This document shows positions 1-11,372 of a DNA stretch of 64,000 bases, piece after piece; positions within the stretch are counted from its first letter, which is position 1; the number at the start of each line of letters is the position of its first letter. The stretch is from Lachnospiraceae bacterium (GTDB lineage: Bacteria > Bacillota > Clostridia > Lachnospirales > Lachnospiraceae). The DNA is taken from contig JAFSYI010000034.1 in NCBI GenBank assembly GCA_017450065.1, positions 46,079 to 110,078 of the forward strand, written 5' to 3'. Below the pieces are notes generated by a model. It was given only the letters and a program-made list of their open reading frames with translations. It searched no databases and was not told the origin of the DNA. A program made the translations under genes and the position numbers.

Positions 1-580
1 CATGTTTTTCCAGTGAAAAATAATCAAGCTCCTCAGGCGCTGCATTTTCACCGAGAAGAATATCCAAAGAGGATTGATGGGTAAATTCTCCTGAGGTTAT
101 CACCGGATATGAAAGTATTGCGCCGTCAGGTCTGTTGGATATATCCGCGTATTCCGGATTCTCATCATGCACATCATTATAATGGGTGATAAGGCTTGCA
201 CACAGATGCCCCGAAGCCGAGAAACCGCAAATGATAAATCTGCCGCCCTTTATATGGTATTCATCCGCATGCTTTCTAATGAATCTTACAGCCCGTGATA
301 TGTCTTTAAGCGGCTGGTCTTTCAGGGGAACAGATGATGTTACGTCGGTGGAATACGTAAGAACAAATGCGTTCATCCCCCGCTTGAAAAATTCGTCAGC
401 CACGGGTTCACCCTCATGCGGGGCACATATACGGTACCCGCCGCCGGGAAGGATCAGTATACAGTCTCTGGTCCTGTCATCTTCATCGTGCAGATATGCG
501 TGTATGTCAGGTATAAAACCGTAAGCTGCCGCATAAGTATATTCATTACCGTTCCATATATTTTCTCTTAACTGTTTCAT
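1..580 (-). CDS. alpha/beta hydrolase (BD-FAE/acetyl-esterase-like), 3' part cut off
   Basis: The reverse strand reads open from ATG at 580 to the window edge, giving 193 codons, so the C-terminus is missing. An oxyanion-loop motif PGGGY lies near residue 46 and a nucleophile elbow GFSASG near residue 118, the pattern of small carbohydrate-ester hydrolases. No signal peptide is visible, so the protein is probably cytoplasmic, cleaving acyl groups from imported sugars or oligosaccharides (inference). The start is supported by an AAAGGA ribosome binding site about 9 nt upstream. It is divergent from secA and not part of its unit. The His of the triad should lie outside the window. Confidence 0.82.
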   Translation of the reverse strand, partial: MKQLRENIWNGNEYTYAAAYGFIPDIHAYLHDEDDRTRDCILILPGGGYRICAPHEGEPVADEFFKRGMNAFVLTYSTDVTSSVPLKDQPLKDISRAVRFIRKHADEYHIKGGRFIICGFSASGHLCASLITHYNDVHDENPEYADISNRPDGAILSYPVITSGEFTHQSSLDILLGENAAPEELDYFSLEKH

Positions 581-736
581 GATCCGTATCCTTTCCGTAT
601 GTTTTGGATGCTGACTGCTTCATTTTGAGCCTGCTTTGGATGATTACCCGTTTTCACCGTATGGCGCATGGATTTCCATGACTCAGCCTGTTTGATTATA
701 TCACTCTTTAAAGTACAAGGCTACCTTGAAAAGTAA

Positions 737-765
737 TTGATATTAATTGAAAAATCTGTTATATT
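737..765 (+). promoter_or_regulatory. sigma-A-type promoter for secA
   Basis: TTGATA at 737-742 and TATATT at 760-765 are separated by 17 nt in an AT-rich stretch, about 90 nt upstream of the secA ATG. The rest of the gap (581-736 and 766-856) shows only ribosome binding sites and no gene. Confidence 0.7.
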
Positions 766-856
766 TAGTATTCGGACAGTTATATACGGATAGCATGTGA
801 CCGGTTTATAAAGGACGCGGCCGGATGCGTTACAGGCAGGAGATCGGATTTATATT

Positions 857-3421
857 ATGAAGTTAGTAGATAAAATATTCGGAACCCATTCGGAGAGAGA
901 GCTTAAGCTCATCACTCCGCTTGTGGATAAGGTTGAATCCTTAAGGGATTCAATGATGGCATTAAGCGATGAACAGCTTAAGGATAAGACAAGGGAATTT
1001 AAGTCAAGACTGAACGACGGAGCGACCCTTGATGACATACTTCCTGAAGCATTTGCGACTGTAAGGGAAGCAGCCAGGCGTGTACTCAACATGGAACATT
1101 ACAGGGTGCAGATCATCGGCGGTATCATTCTTCATCAGGGACGAATAGCCGAGATGAAGACAGGTGAAGGTAAGACGCTCGTATCCACACTTCCCGCATA
1201 TCTTAATGCCCTGACAGGACGCGGGGTCCATGTTGTAACGGTAAATGATTACCTGGCAAAGCGTGATGCCGAGTGGATGGGACAGGTTCATGAATTCCTG
1301 GGACTGACGGTCGGAGTGGTACTTAATTCAATGACTCCCGAAGAGAGGCGCACTGCATATGCCTGTGATATCACATATGTGACCAATAACGAGCTTGGGT
1401 TTGATTACCTCAGGGATAATATGGTCATATATAAGGAACAGCTCGTACTTCGTGACCTCGCATATGCGATCATCGATGAGGTTGACTCGGTGCTCATAGA
1501 TGAAGCACGTACCCCTCTTATCATTTCGGGACAGAGCGGTAAATCAACCAAGCTATACGAGATATGCGACATGCTTGCCCGCCAGCTTAAGCGTGGTGAG
1601 GATATGGAAGACCTCTCGAAGATGGATGCCATAATGGGTATCGAGAGAGAAGAGACGGGTGACTTCATAGTTAATGAGAAGGATAAGTTCGTAACTCTTA
1701 CTGCCGAGGGTGTTAAGAAGGTTGAGAGATTTTTCCAGATAGATAACCTTGCGGATCCCGAGAATGTTGAGATCCAGAACAATATTATACTTGCGCTTCG
1801 TGCCCACAACCTGATGTTCCGCGATCAGGACTATGTCGTAAAGGACGATCAGGTTCTTATCGTTGATGAGTTTACCGGACGTATCATGCCCGGACGCCGG
1901 TATTCGGACGGTCTTCATCAGGCAATAGAGGCCAAGGAGCATGTGAAGGTTAAGAGAGAGAGTAAGACACTTGCCACGATCACCTTCCAGAACTTCTTTA
2001 ACAAGTTCGAGAAGAAGGCTGGAATGACCGGTACGGCGCTTACTGAGGAGAAGGAATTCCGTGATATCTACGGAATGGACGTTATAGAGATACCAACCAA
2101 CAGACCCATTGCAAGAAAGGATCTTCAGGACGCGGTATATAAGACAAGGAAGGAAAAGCTTAAGGCTATCTGTGATGAAATAGAGAGAGCCCACGCGACC
2201 GGACAGCCCATTCTGGTCGGTACGATCACCATAGAGGCTTCCGAAGAGATAAGTGCCATGCTTAAGAGACGCGGCATCCAGCATAATGTGCTGAATGCAA
2301 AGTTCCATGAGATGGAAGCGGAGATAGTGGCTGATGCCGGTATCCACGGCGCGGTCACGATCGCCACCAACATGGCAGGCCGTGGTACTGATATCAAGCT
2401 GGATGAGGAATCAAGGGCAGCAGGCGGTCTTAAGATAATAGGTACTGAGCGGCATGAGAGCCGTCGTATAGATAATCAGCTCAGAGGACGTTCCGGACGT
2501 CAGGGAGATCCGGGTGAATCACGTTTCTTCATATCTCTTGAGGATGACCTGATGAGACTGTTCGGCTCGGAAAGACTCATGCAGATATTTACGACTCTCG
2601 GTGTTCCCGAAGGTGAGCAGATAGAGCATAAGATGCTTACAAGCGCGATCGAGAAGGCGCAGATGAAAATAGAGGCAAATAACTTCGGTATCAGAAAGAA
2701 TCTGCTGGAATACGATCAGGTGAACAATGAACAGCGTGAGATCATCTATGCGGAAAGACGCCGCGTGCTTGACGGTGAGAGCATGAGGGATGTCGTATTC
2801 AAGATGGCAACCGATTTTGTCGAGAATACGGTTGATATGTGCGTCGGAGAGAGCAACAGCTGGGAGGATTGGGATCTTCCCGAGCTTAACCAGCATCTGA
2901 GAGTCACCATACCTGTCGAAGAGATCAAGACTCCGGATATAAAAGGACTTAAGAAGGAACAGCTTAAGCATAAGCTTAAGGAGGAGACGGTCAAGCTCTA
3001 TGAGGCGAAGGAGGCTGAGTTCCCGATGCCCGAACAGCTGCGTGAGCTTGAACGGGTGGTTCTTCTTAAGGCCATAGACAGAAAGTGGATGGATCATATT
3101 GACGATATGGATCAGCTCCGTCAGGGTATCGGTCTGCAGGCCTACGGTCAGAGAGATCCTTTGGTCGAATATAAGATGTCAGGTTATGATATGTTCAATG
3201 CCATGACAGAAAGCATTGCAGAAGAGACAGTAAGAGTACTGTTCCATATCAAGATAGAGCAGAAGGTTGAACGTGAAGAGGTAGCCAAGGTTACGGGAAC
3301 CAACAAGGATGACAGTGCGGTTAGAGCTCCCAGGAAGAGGGCTGAGAACAAGATCTACCCCAACGATCCCTGCCCCTGCGGAAGCGGCAAGAAATATAAG
3401 CAGTGCTGCGGCAGGAAGTAA
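857..3421 (+). CDS. secA: preprotein translocase ATPase SecA
   Basis: 854 aa, full length. SecA is the cytosolic/membrane motor that drives unfolded preproteins through SecYEG. Walker A MKTGEGKT is at residues 100-107 and the DEVD Walker B at about 207-210. The helicase motif GTDIKLD lies mid-protein. The C-terminal zinc tail is intact, with C839, C841, C850 and C851 in a [13 protein letters not shown] motif. An AGGAGA site lies 13 nt before the ATG and a good promoter upstream. prfB follows 124 nt downstream, a common secA-prfB order in Firmicutes. Confidence 0.98.
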   Translation: MKLVDKIFGTHSERELKLITPLVDKVESLRDSMMALSDEQLKDKTREFKSRLNDGATLDDILPEAFATVREAARRVLNMEHYRVQIIGGIILHQGRIAEMKTGEGKTLVSTLPAYLNALTGRGVHVVTVNDYLAKRDAEWMGQVHEFLGLTVGVVLNSMTPEERRTAYACDITYVTNNELGFDYLRDNMVIYKEQLVLRDLAYAIIDEVDSVLIDEARTPLIISGQSGKSTKLYEICDMLARQLKRGEDMEDLSKMDAIMGIEREETGDFIVNEKDKFVTLTAEGVKKVERFFQIDNLADPENVEIQNNIILALRAHNLMFRDQDYVVKDDQVLIVDEFTGRIMPGRRYSDGLHQAIEAKEHVKVKRESKTLATITFQNFFNKFEKKAGMTGTALTEEKEFRDIYGMDVIEIPTNRPIARKDLQDAVYKTRKEKLKAICDEIERAHATGQPILVGTITIEASEEISAMLKRRGIQHNVLNAKFHEMEAEIVADAGIHGAVTIATNMAGRGTDIKLDEESRAAGGLKIIGTERHESRRIDNQLRGRSGRQGDPGESRFFISLEDDLMRLFGSERLMQIFTTLGVPEGEQIEHKMLTSAIEKAQMKIEANNFGIRKNLLEYDQVNNEQREIIYAERRRVLDGESMRDVVFKMATDFVENTVDMCVGESNSWEDWDLPELNQHLRVTIPVEEIKTPDIKGLKKEQLKHKLKEETVKLYEAKEAEFPMPEQLRELERVVLLKAIDRKWMDHIDDMDQLRQGIGLQAYGQRDPLVEYKMSGYDMFNAMTESIAEETVRVLFHIKIEQKVEREEVAKVTGTNKDDSAVRAPRKRAENKIYPNDPCPCGSGKKYKQCCGRK

Positions 3422-3545
3422 GTCACAGGGAAGGTTCTTTTGTCCTGAGTCAGTGCTGTAAAGCAGATTATGAAAGTAAAGAGCCGTGATAAAGAATACA
3501 CACCGTAAGCGGTAACCCTTATGACGGTATAATCGAGGAATAGTT

Positions 3546-4664
3546 ATGGTCGAATTGGATAATATAAAAACAGAATTGCTTACATATGAGGAGCCCCTTA
3601 AAGAGATAAGGGCTTCTCTTTCTCTTGAAGATAAAGCAAGGCGTGTGGAGGAGCTGGAACGTGAGATGGAAGCCCCGGGCTTCTGGGATGATGCGGAGAG
3701 AGCCCAGAAGTTCACCAAGGAGCTGGGCAATCTTAAGGATACGATAGCTCTTGTTAACGGCCTGGATCAGCAGTATGACGACATTCAGACGCTGCTTGAG
3801 ATGGGATATGAAGAGAATGATCCCGATATGGTTCCGGAGATACAGGCGGAATTTGATGAATTCAGGGAGAAGCTTGAGAACCTGCGTATAAGTACCCTTC
3901 TGTCAGGTGAGTATGACGGAAATAACGCAATACTCCGTCTTAATGCGGGTGCGGGAGGAACTGAGAGCTGCGACTGGGCTTCAATGCTTTACAGGATGTA
4001 TTCAAGGTGGGCGGAAAAAAGAGGCTTCGGCGTAGAAGTGCTTGATTTCCTGGACGGAGATGAGGCCGGTATCAAATCAGTCACCTTCCAGGTTAACGGA
4101 CAGAATGCCTATGGATATCTTAAGTCCGAAAAGGGTGTACACAGACTGGTCAGGATATCGCCTTTCAACGCACAGGGGAAAAGACAGACCAGCTTCGTTT
4201 CACTGGATGTAATGCCTGAGATCAACGAGGATCTGGATGTTGAGATAAACGATGATGATCTGAGGATAGATACCTATCGAAGCTCAGGTGCCGGCGGTCA
4301 GCACATAAACAAGACCAGTTCGGCAATAAGGATAACCCATATTCCCACGGGAATTGTGGTTCAGTGCCAGAATGAGCGTTCACAGTTCCAGAACAAGGAC
4401 AAGGCAATGCAGATGCTGAAGGCAAAGCTGTATATGCTCAAGCAGGAGGAGAACGCCGAGAAGCTTTCGGATATAAGAGGTGATGTCAAGGAGATAGGCT
4501 GGGGCAGCCAGATACGCTCATATGTTATGCAGCCGTATACGCTTGTAAAGGATCACCGGACTAACGAGGAAGTGGCTCAGGTGGACAAGGTTATGGACGG
4601 ATATATCGACCCGTTCATAAATGCATATCTTAAATGGATAAACACACGGCCGGGAGAAGAATAA
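3546..4664 (+). CDS. prfB: peptide chain release factor 2
   Basis: 372 aa, usual length. RF2 recognises UGA/UAA stop codons and triggers peptide release. The stop-codon-reading tripeptide SPF is at 205-207 and the catalytic GGQ at 250-252. The N-terminus is read in one frame from MVELDNIK through the PGFWDD block. The programmed +1 frameshift with early UGA that autoregulates prfB in many bacteria is therefore absent here. A TATAAT element at 3528-3533 lies just upstream but has no good -35 partner, so the gene may be cotranscribed with secA. uvrA follows 54 nt later. Confidence 0.97.
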   Translation: MVELDNIKTELLTYEEPLKEIRASLSLEDKARRVEELEREMEAPGFWDDAERAQKFTKELGNLKDTIALVNGLDQQYDDIQTLLEMGYEENDPDMVPEIQAEFDEFREKLENLRISTLLSGEYDGNNAILRLNAGAGGTESCDWASMLYRMYSRWAEKRGFGVEVLDFLDGDEAGIKSVTFQVNGQNAYGYLKSEKGVHRLVRISPFNAQGKRQTSFVSLDVMPEINEDLDVEINDDDLRIDTYRSSGAGGQHINKTSSAIRITHIPTGIVVQCQNERSQFQNKDKAMQMLKAKLYMLKQEENAEKLSDIRGDVKEIGWGSQIRSYVMQPYTLVKDHRTNEEVAQVDKVMDGYIDPFINAYLKWINTRPGEE

Positions 4665-4718
4665 AACGGCAGGAGGATGAACCGTCAGGTATGTTACCGG
4701 CTTTAAAGGAGATGAAAC

Positions 4719-7628
4719 ATGGCAGTCAGGATGGACGGCAGGAAATACATAAGGATAAGGGGTGCTTCCGAGCACAACCTTAAGAATATAGATATCGATA
4801 TACCGAGGGATCAGCTTGTTGTGCTGACAGGACTGTCGGGCTCGGGAAAATCATCATTGGCTTTTGATACGATATATGCGGAAGGACAGCGGCGCTATAT
4901 GGAGTCGCTGTCTTCTTATGCAAGACAGTTTCTGGGACAGATGGAAAAGCCGGAGGTTGAAAGCATAGAAGGTCTTCCGCCTGCAATATCCATAGACCAG
5001 AAATCTACCAACAGGAATCCCAGATCCACTGTCGGGACCGTAACGGAGATATATGACTATCTGAGACTTTTATATGCAAGGATAGGTATACCGCATTGCC
5101 CGAACTGTGGAAGGGAGATAGTAAAGCAGACCGTAGACCAGATGGTTGATACCATCATGGAGCTTTCCGAGGGTACCAGATTCATGCTTCTGGCTCCTGT
5201 AGTGCGGGGTCGGAAGGGTGAGCATGCCAAGGTATTCGACAGGGCAAAGAAGAGCGGTTACGCAAGGGTCATGGTGGACGGGAACCAGTATGATCTGTCG
5301 GAAGAGATAAAGCTTGACAAAAATATAAAACATAACATAGAGGTAGTGGTTGACCGCCTTATTGTAAGGGAGGGTATTGAGAGAAGGCTTACGGATTCCC
5401 TGGAGAATTCGCTTGCACTTACCGAAGGACTTGCGATCGTGGATATAGTCGGTATGCCGGAATCCGATCAGAAAAACAGCACAGACAGTAAGGTAAAAAG
5501 CGGTAACAGGATAAACTTCTCGCAGAGCTTTTCATGCCCTGACTGTAATATAAGCATAGATGAGATAGAGCCCAGAAGTTTTTCGTTTAATAATCCCTTC
5601 GGAGCCTGCCCGGTATGTGCGGGCCTGGGATATAAGATGGAATTTGATATCGACCTGATGATCCCGGATACATCCCTGTCAATCTCGCAGGGCGCGATAG
5701 CCGTTATGGGCTGGCAGAGCTGCACGGACCCAAAGAGCTTCACCTATGCGACTCTCAAGGCATTGAGCGAGGCCTACAAATTCAGCCTTGATACCCCGTT
5801 TGAGGATTATCCCGACAGGGTTAAAAATGTTCTTATCTACGGAACGGACGGAAAAGAGATAAAGGTAAGGTATAAGGGACAGCGCGGAGAGGGTGTGTAT
5901 GACGTTGCCTTTGACGGGCTTATCAGGAATGTTGAAAGAAGGTACCGTGAAACAGGATCCGAGTCCATGAAGGCGGAATATGAATCCTTCATGAGGATCA
6001 CACCGTGCAATGAGTGCGGTGGAAAGAGGCTTAAGCCCGGAGCCCTGGCAGTTACGATAGGTGATAAGAACATATACGACATTACGACCTATTCTATCAA
6101 TAAGCTCCTTGATTTCTTTAACGGACTTGAGCTTAATAAACAGCAGCAGATCATTGGGCAGAGGATAATAAAGGAAATAAAGGGAAGGCTCAGCTTCCTC
6201 GTTCAGGTCGGACTTGATTATCTGACACTTGCAAGAGCCACGGGCTCCCTGTCCGGAGGCGAAGCACAGCGTATAAGGCTGGCAACCCAGATAGGTTCCG
6301 GACTTGTGGGTGTTGCCTATATCCTTGATGAGCCAAGCATCGGACTGCACCAGAGAGATAACGATAAGCTGCTCGGTGCGCTCAAGGATCTGAGGGATCT
6401 TGGTAATTCACTTATTGTTGTTGAGCATGATGAGGATACGATGCTCGAGGCGGATTATGTTGTTGACATAGGTCCGGCTGCCGGGGAACACGGCGGAAAT
6501 GTCATCTGCGCGGGAACCGCCAAAGAGCTTATGGAAAATCCTGATTCGATCACGGGTCAGTATCTTTCGGGACGGTTAAGCATTCCTGTACCGGACAAAA
6601 GAAGAAAGCCTAAGGGATGGCTTAAGATAAAGGGTGCCGAGGAGAATAATCTTAAGAAAATAGACGTTGATATACCTCTCGGAGTATTTACATGCATTAC
6701 CGGTGTTTCGGGCTCCGGAAAGAGTTCTCTCATAAACGAGATATTATATAAAGCACTCGCGAAGAAGCTTAACAGGGCCAAGACCATACCCGGAAAGCAT
6801 AAAACAATAGAGGGTGTCGATAAGCTCGACAAGGTCATTGACATTGACCAGTCGCCTATCGGAAGGACGCCGCGTTCGAACCCGGCAACGTATACGGGAG
6901 TGTTCGATCAGATAAGAGATCTGTTTGCGGGGACCCAGGATGCCAAGGCAAAGGGTTACAGCAAGGGAAGGTTTTCCTTCAATGTCAAAGGGGGAAGGTG
7001 CGAAGCCTGCGCCGGAGACGGTATAATCAAGATAGAGATGCATTTCCTTCCTGATGTATATGTGCCCTGTGAGGTCTGTGGAGGAAAGAGGTACAACCGT
7101 GAGACCCTTGATGTAAAATATAAGGGTAAGAATATTTATGACGTTCTTGATATGACGGTCGAAGAGGCAATGACATATTTTGAGAATCTTCCGACCATAA
7201 AAAGAAAGATAGAAACCCTTAATGATGTGGGACTTTCCTATATTAAGCTCGGCCAGCCTTCTACCACTCTGTCGGGAGGCGAGGCGCAGCGTATCAAACT
7301 GGCAACGGAGCTGTCAAAGAAGAGCACAGGCAAGACCATTTATATTCTGGATGAGCCTACGACAGGCCTGCATTTTGCCGATGTCCACAGGCTGGTCGAT
7401 ATCCTTCATAAGCTTGCCGAAAACGGAAATACCGTGGTTGTGATAGAGCATAACCTCGACGTTATTAAAACGGCGGACTACATCATCGACATGGGTCCCG
7501 AAGGCGGTGACGGAGGCGGTACGGTAGTTGCTTCGGGAACGCCCGAGGAGGTGGCGGAGAACAGGTCATCATACACCGGTATATATGTAAAACGTGAGCT
7601 TAAGAAGGCTGCCGGGAGGGCAAAGTAA
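4719..7628 (+). CDS. uvrA: excinuclease ABC subunit A
   Basis: 969 aa, full length. UvrA is the damage-sensing ATPase dimer that loads UvrB in nucleotide excision repair. There are two ABC modules: Walker [10 protein letters not shown] at 38-46 and GVSGSGKSS near 650, each followed by an LSGGEAQR signature. Zinc-finger cysteines are visible as CPNCGRE, CPDC/CPVC, CNECGGK and CEVCGGKR. The start has an AAAGGAG ribosome binding site. No uvrB or uvrC is present here. The unit ends at the hairpin at 7732-7779. Confidence 0.98.
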   Translation: MAVRMDGRKYIRIRGASEHNLKNIDIDIPRDQLVVLTGLSGSGKSSLAFDTIYAEGQRRYMESLSSYARQFLGQMEKPEVESIEGLPPAISIDQKSTNRNPRSTVGTVTEIYDYLRLLYARIGIPHCPNCGREIVKQTVDQMVDTIMELSEGTRFMLLAPVVRGRKGEHAKVFDRAKKSGYARVMVDGNQYDLSEEIKLDKNIKHNIEVVVDRLIVREGIERRLTDSLENSLALTEGLAIVDIVGMPESDQKNSTDSKVKSGNRINFSQSFSCPDCNISIDEIEPRSFSFNNPFGACPVCAGLGYKMEFDIDLMIPDTSLSISQGAIAVMGWQSCTDPKSFTYATLKALSEAYKFSLDTPFEDYPDRVKNVLIYGTDGKEIKVRYKGQRGEGVYDVAFDGLIRNVERRYRETGSESMKAEYESFMRITPCNECGGKRLKPGALAVTIGDKNIYDITTYSINKLLDFFNGLELNKQQQIIGQRIIKEIKGRLSFLVQVGLDYLTLARATGSLSGGEAQRIRLATQIGSGLVGVAYILDEPSIGLHQRDNDKLLGALKDLRDLGNSLIVVEHDEDTMLEADYVVDIGPAAGEHGGNVICAGTAKELMENPDSITGQYLSGRLSIPVPDKRRKPKGWLKIKGAEENNLKKIDVDIPLGVFTCITGVSGSGKSSLINEILYKALAKKLNRAKTIPGKHKTIEGVDKLDKVIDIDQSPIGRTPRSNPATYTGVFDQIRDLFAGTQDAKAKGYSKGRFSFNVKGGRCEACAGDGIIKIEMHFLPDVYVPCEVCGGKRYNRETLDVKYKGKNIYDVLDMTVEEAMTYFENLPTIKRKIETLNDVGLSYIKLGQPSTTLSGGEAQRIKLATELSKKSTGKTIYILDEPTTGLHFADVHRLVDILHKLAENGNTVVVIEHNLDVIKTADYIIDMGPEGGDGGGTVVASGTPEEVAENRSSYTGIYVKRELKKAAGRAK

Positions 7629-7731
7629 AGACCGTTTTTCATAAAGGGTTAAGAAAATCAGAATAAGTCCGATATAATTCATGTAAGGATATAAAAGCAT
7701 CCGGTCAGGGAACAGGATGCGGTAATGCATG

Positions 7732-7779
7732 GAAGCATGATGACAGAGCAAAGCTCTCTGCTGTTATGCTTCATTTTTT
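7732..7779 (+). terminator. rho-independent terminator after uvrA
   Basis: Outer arms GAAGCAT (7732-7738) and ATGCTTC (7766-7772) and inner arms AGAGC/GCTCT around an AAA loop form a hairpin. A run of six T follows at 7774-7779. Confidence 0.7.
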
Positions 7780-7824
7780 ATACGGATAATTGATTTTCCT
7801 CTTTTAAATGACAGCCTTTTAGAG

Positions 7825-7830
7825 TATAAT
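7825..7830 (+). promoter_or_regulatory. -10 element of likely mbl promoter
   Basis: A perfect TATAAT lies 59 nt before the mbl ATG, downstream of the uvrA terminator. The matching -35 is poor (TTTTAA at 17 nt spacing), so the exact promoter is uncertain. Confidence 0.45.
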
Positions 7831-7888
7831 AAATTGATTTATTATGTAAATTGACTTAACCAGTTTCAGTTTAAAAAGGGGAAATACT

Positions 7889-8890
7889 ATGGTTTATACA
7901 GACATTGGAATAGATCTGGGAACTGCCAGCATACTGGTATACATTCACGGAAAAGGAGTAGTGTTAAAGGAGCCGTCGGTTGTAGCCTTTGACAGGGATA
8001 CAAATAAGATAAAGGCAATAGGTGAGGAAGCAAGGCTGATGCTTGGACGTACTCCCGGAAATATCGTGGCGGTAAGGCCTCTCAGGCAGGGAGTTATCTC
8101 GGATTATACGGTTACCGAGAAGATGCTTAAATACTTCATACAGAAGGCCATAGGAAGAAAGACCTTCCGTAAGCCGAGGATCAGCGTATGTGTACCCAGC
8201 GGCGTGACCGAGGTTGAGAAGAAGGCGGTTGAAGATGCTACCTACCAGGCAGGGGCAAGGGATGTTGAGATAATCGAGGAGCCGATCGCGGCAGCTATAG
8301 GAGCCGGGATAGACATAAGCAAGCCCTGCGGGAACATGATAGTGGATATAGGCGGAGGAACCTCGGATATTGCCGTTATCTCTCTTGGAGGCACTGTAGT
8401 AAGCAATTCCGTCAAGATCGCGGGTGATGATTTTGACGAGGCAATCGTAAGATATATGAGAAAGAAGCATAATCTGCTGATCGGTGAGAGAACGGCGGAG
8501 GAGCTTAAGATAAAGATCGGTACTGCATTCAAACAGCCTGAGGTTGACTATCTTGAAGTAAGGGGACGTAATCTGGTAACGGGACTTCCCAGAACAGTCA
8601 AGGTATCAAGTGAGGAAACCGAAGAAGCGCTGCGTGAGACAACGGCTCAGATAGTAGAGGCGATCCACAGCGTGCTTGAGAGGACTCCGCCGGAGCTGGC
8701 TGCCGATATCGCAGACAGAGGGATAGTCCTTACGGGCGGCGGAAGCCTTCTCAGGGGACTTGAAGACCTGATCGCATATAAGACAGGTATAAACACAGTT
8801 ACCGCCGAAGATCCGATGACGGCGGTGGCAATAGGAACAGGTAAATATGTAGAGCTCAGGTCGGGATATGACGCCGACATAGATGCGTGA
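7889..8890 (+). CDS. mbl: MreB/Mbl-family actin-like cell-shape protein
   Basis: 333 aa, family length. It forms membrane-associated filaments that direct elongation-phase peptidoglycan synthesis. Actin-fold nucleotide motifs are visible: phosphate-1 DLGTASILVY near residue 8, phosphate-2 DIGGGTSDIAV near 155 and the adenosine motif TGGGSLLRGL near 288. An AAAGGGGAAA ribosome binding site precedes the ATG. The order mbl, flhO-like, flhP-like matches Bacillus subtilis, which is why Mbl is preferred over MreB. No mreC or mreD follows. Confidence 0.93.
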   Translation: MVYTDIGIDLGTASILVYIHGKGVVLKEPSVVAFDRDTNKIKAIGEEARLMLGRTPGNIVAVRPLRQGVISDYTVTEKMLKYFIQKAIGRKTFRKPRISVCVPSGVTEVEKKAVEDATYQAGARDVEIIEEPIAAAIGAGIDISKPCGNMIVDIGGGTSDIAVISLGGTVVSNSVKIAGDDFDEAIVRYMRKKHNLLIGERTAEELKIKIGTAFKQPEVDYLEVRGRNLVTGLPRTVKVSSEETEEALRETTAQIVEAIHSVLERTPPELAADIADRGIVLTGGGSLLRGLEDLIAYKTGINTVTAEDPMTAVAIGTGKYVELRSGYDADIDA

Positions 8891-8985
8891 TCCGGCCGGG
8901 CCCGGTAAATGATAAATACAGGTATATGTGCTGTTTCTGATAGTCGGATATGGGGAATCAACAGTAGCGGCAGGGGGTGTAACTT

Positions 8986-9792
8986 ATGTTAAAAGGACTG
9001 TATACGGCCAGCACCGGAATGGTAAACGAGCAGCGGAGGGTAGACATACTGTCGAACAATATGGCCAACGCGGCAACCACCGGTTATAAGAAGGAGGGTT
9101 CAACCTCACAGGCTTTCAAGGATGTGCTGGCTTATAAGATTAAGGACAGGACAGAGCCCTATATGGCAAGGTATGAGGGCATCATGAACATGGGCGTCAA
9201 GATCGGTGAGACCTATACCGATTATTCGCAGGGCTCGTTCCATGAAACGGGAAATACCTTTGACGTGGCACTGGCCGGTAAGGGATTCTTTAATATCGAA
9301 TATACGAATAAACCCATGAACGGGCAGGAGCAGGAAACCTCGGTAAAATATACAAGAGACGGTACCTTTACCTTAAATCTCAAGGGTGAGCTGGTGACCA
9401 AGGACGGAGATTATGTACTGGATACCAATGGCCAGCATATAACCCTTGATCCGCTTCTCAAATATGAAATAGACAGAGCGGGTGTTATAAGGATAGCTTC
9501 ACCCGGAGCGCAGCAGGGTGTTGAGCAGGCAACGATCGGAGTTACGGATTTCGAAGACTATGACTTTCTTGAAAAGTACGGAGAGAATCTGTACACGCCT
9601 GTGGAAGGAGCGAACCAGGTGGCGGCAGAGGCGCAGGTATATTCGGGATATCTGGAGGCGTCCAATGTCCAGGTGGTTCAGGAAATGGTGGATCTTATAG
9701 CTTTTACAAGAGCATATGAATCAAACCAGAAGATCATACAGGCCTATGATCAGACACTTGATAAAGCAGTTAACGATCTTGGTAAGATTTAA
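8986..9792 (+). CDS. flhO: flagellar basal-body rod protein FlhO/FlgF-like
   Basis: 268 aa. The N-terminal rod motif begins MLKGLYTASTGM and continues with SNNMANAATTGYK. The C-terminal rod motif includes SNVQVVQEMVDLI and RAYESNQKIIQ. Both are typical of the FlgB/C/F/G axial family, exported by the flagellar type III apparatus without a cleaved signal. It lies 95 nt after mbl and 122 nt before a second rod protein, the same arrangement as B. subtilis mbl-flhO-flhP. The ribosome binding site is AGGGGGTG. Confidence 0.93.
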   Translation: MLKGLYTASTGMVNEQRRVDILSNNMANAATTGYKKEGSTSQAFKDVLAYKIKDRTEPYMARYEGIMNMGVKIGETYTDYSQGSFHETGNTFDVALAGKGFFNIEYTNKPMNGQEQETSVKYTRDGTFTLNLKGELVTKDGDYVLDTNGQHITLDPLLKYEIDRAGVIRIASPGAQQGVEQATIGVTDFEDYDFLEKYGENLYTPVEGANQVAAEAQVYSGYLEASNVQVVQEMVDLIAFTRAYESNQKIIQAYDQTLDKAVNDLGKI

Positions 9793-9914
9793 ACACAGAT
9801 ATGGTGCCTGTAATATGAAGGTATAATGAAAAGCCGGCGTCTTTATGACAGATGCCTGCCGGTGAAAAAGAGCAATAAACAGGGTAGTGTAAAGCAGGTC
9901 ATGGAGGGTTATAT

Positions 9915-10793
9915 ATGGTAAGAACATTATGGACAGCTGCTTCGGGAATGATAGGACAGCAGACTAACGTGGATACGATAGCAAATAATCTTGCCAATGT
10001 TAATACAGTGGGTTACAAGACAGAGGTAAATGAGTTCAAGTCTCTGCTATATCAGACATTGCAGAGTAAGACGACAACAGCCAACGGTGAGAATAAGCCC
10101 ATAGGGGCTCAGGTGGGACTGGGTGTGAGAAATGCATCCATAACCTCCCAGTTTACCCAGGGTTCTTTTCTGGAATCGGAGAATCCTACGGCATTTGCCA
10201 TAGGCGGTGACGGCTTCTTCGCCGTACAGACGGGAACTACTCCTGCCGATATCCGCTATACAAGGAACGGTAATTTCATTTTCGCTTTGGGAGATATACA
10301 GGGAAATACTCTTAAGCTTACGGATTCGGACGGACATCCGGTCCTGACGAGTGCGGGGAATCCGCTGGTAATTAACCTTGGTGACATACAGAAGATCAAT
10401 CCGGATGTGAATAAACTGATGGGCGACAGGATCACGGTGGATGAAATGGGTCAGCTTATGTATCCCGATCAGCAGAATAATCTTCAGTATATAGGTGGAG
10501 CCGACAATCCTCTTACGATAGGTCTGTATCAGTTCCAGAATCCTTCGGGACTTAATAAGGCGGGTGATTCGCTGTATTCGGTGACAGCCGCTTCGGGAGC
10601 CGCAATAAATGAGGCAAATAATGCAAATGTCGAAAAATCCGTGATCCGTCAGGGATATCTGGAAGGCTCCAACGTACAGGTTGCGGATGAGATGGTAAAT
10701 CTTATCATTGCCCAGAGAGCATACGAATTTAACAGCAAGGCAATACAGGCAGCCGATACCATGATGCAGGAAGCTAACGAACTGAGAAGGTAG
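9915..10793 (+). CDS. flhP: flagellar basal-body rod protein FlhP/FlgG-like
   Basis: 292 aa paralogue of the preceding gene and a likely distal-rod component. The N-terminus MVRTLWTAASGMIGQQ and the NNLANVNTVGYKTE block match the rod family. The C-terminus carries the LEGSNVQVADEMVNLI and QRAYEFNSKAIQ motifs. The start is fixed by GGAGGG at 9903-9908. It sits between flhO and the rod-binding protein gene, so rod assembly functions are grouped here. Confidence 0.93.
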   Translation: MVRTLWTAASGMIGQQTNVDTIANNLANVNTVGYKTEVNEFKSLLYQTLQSKTTTANGENKPIGAQVGLGVRNASITSQFTQGSFLESENPTAFAIGGDGFFAVQTGTTPADIRYTRNGNFIFALGDIQGNTLKLTDSDGHPVLTSAGNPLVINLGDIQKINPDVNKLMGDRITVDEMGQLMYPDQQNNLQYIGGADNPLTIGLYQFQNPSGLNKAGDSLYSVTAASGAAINEANNANVEKSVIRQGYLEGSNVQVADEMVNLIIAQRAYEFNSKAIQAADTMMQEANELRR

Positions 10794-10883
10794 TAGTACA
10801 GATCTTTATCGGAGCTGTTATTAACAGGTATGGAATTGTGGCATTATGTGGGCCGGGACCGGTATGGTTATGGAGGCGGGTTT

Positions 10884-11339
10884 ATGGAAATAGGATCTTT
10901 GAATTCCGCATATTTCAATAATATGCTTGAAAACACGGGAAGCTCGACAGAGAACATTAAGAATAAGCTGAACAGTGCCAAAGCTGCGGGCAAGGCTCCG
11001 TCGGATGACGAGCTTATGGAGGTATGTAAGGAGTTCGAGGCATATTTTATGGAGCAGATATTCAAGAACATGAAAAGCTCCATGGTTCCCAAAAGTGAAG
11101 AAACCTCCGGTTCAATGGCTACGCTTAAAGGCTATTATGAAGATGAGATGATGAAGGAGTATGCAAAGAGCGCCGCGGGCCAGTCGACAAACGGGCTTGC
11201 GCAGATGCTTTTTGAACAGATGAAACGGAATTACAGTACCACTGATATTCCATCGGGGAAAAACGATCCCGCCGCGGAGACCACGGAAAGTGCAGCCGCA
11301 GCAGGGACAATACAGGCTGATGAGGAGCATAAACAGTAA
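10884..11339 (+). CDS. rod-binding protein (FlgJ N-terminal-like)
   Basis: 151 aa. A KEFEAYFMEQIFKNM segment followed by GYYEDEMMKEYAKSAA and GLAQMLFEQMKR is the rod-binding core found at the N-terminus of FlgJ, which caps the growing rod. The muramidase domain of proteobacterial FlgJ is absent. An in-frame ATG 54 nt upstream exists, but GGAGG at 10872-10876 sits 7 nt before the chosen ATG. The tail is acidic and Ala-rich. It directly follows flhP. Confidence 0.85.
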   Translation: MEIGSLNSAYFNNMLENTGSSTENIKNKLNSAKAAGKAPSDDELMEVCKEFEAYFMEQIFKNMKSSMVPKSEETSGSMATLKGYYEDEMMKEYAKSAAGQSTNGLAQMLFEQMKRNYSTTDIPSGKNDPAAETTESAAAAGTIQADEEHKQ

Positions 11340-11372
11340 ACGGGTAAGTTAAGTGTGTTATAAAGAAAACAG

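Noticed and set aside
1553-2347. Long open frame on the minus strand inside secA (264 codons)
   Set aside because: It is antisense to an unambiguous SecA and has no ribosome binding site or recognisable motif; it is a shadow of codon bias. Similar antisense frames in uvrA, the P-type ATPase, glf and wecB were dropped for the same reason.
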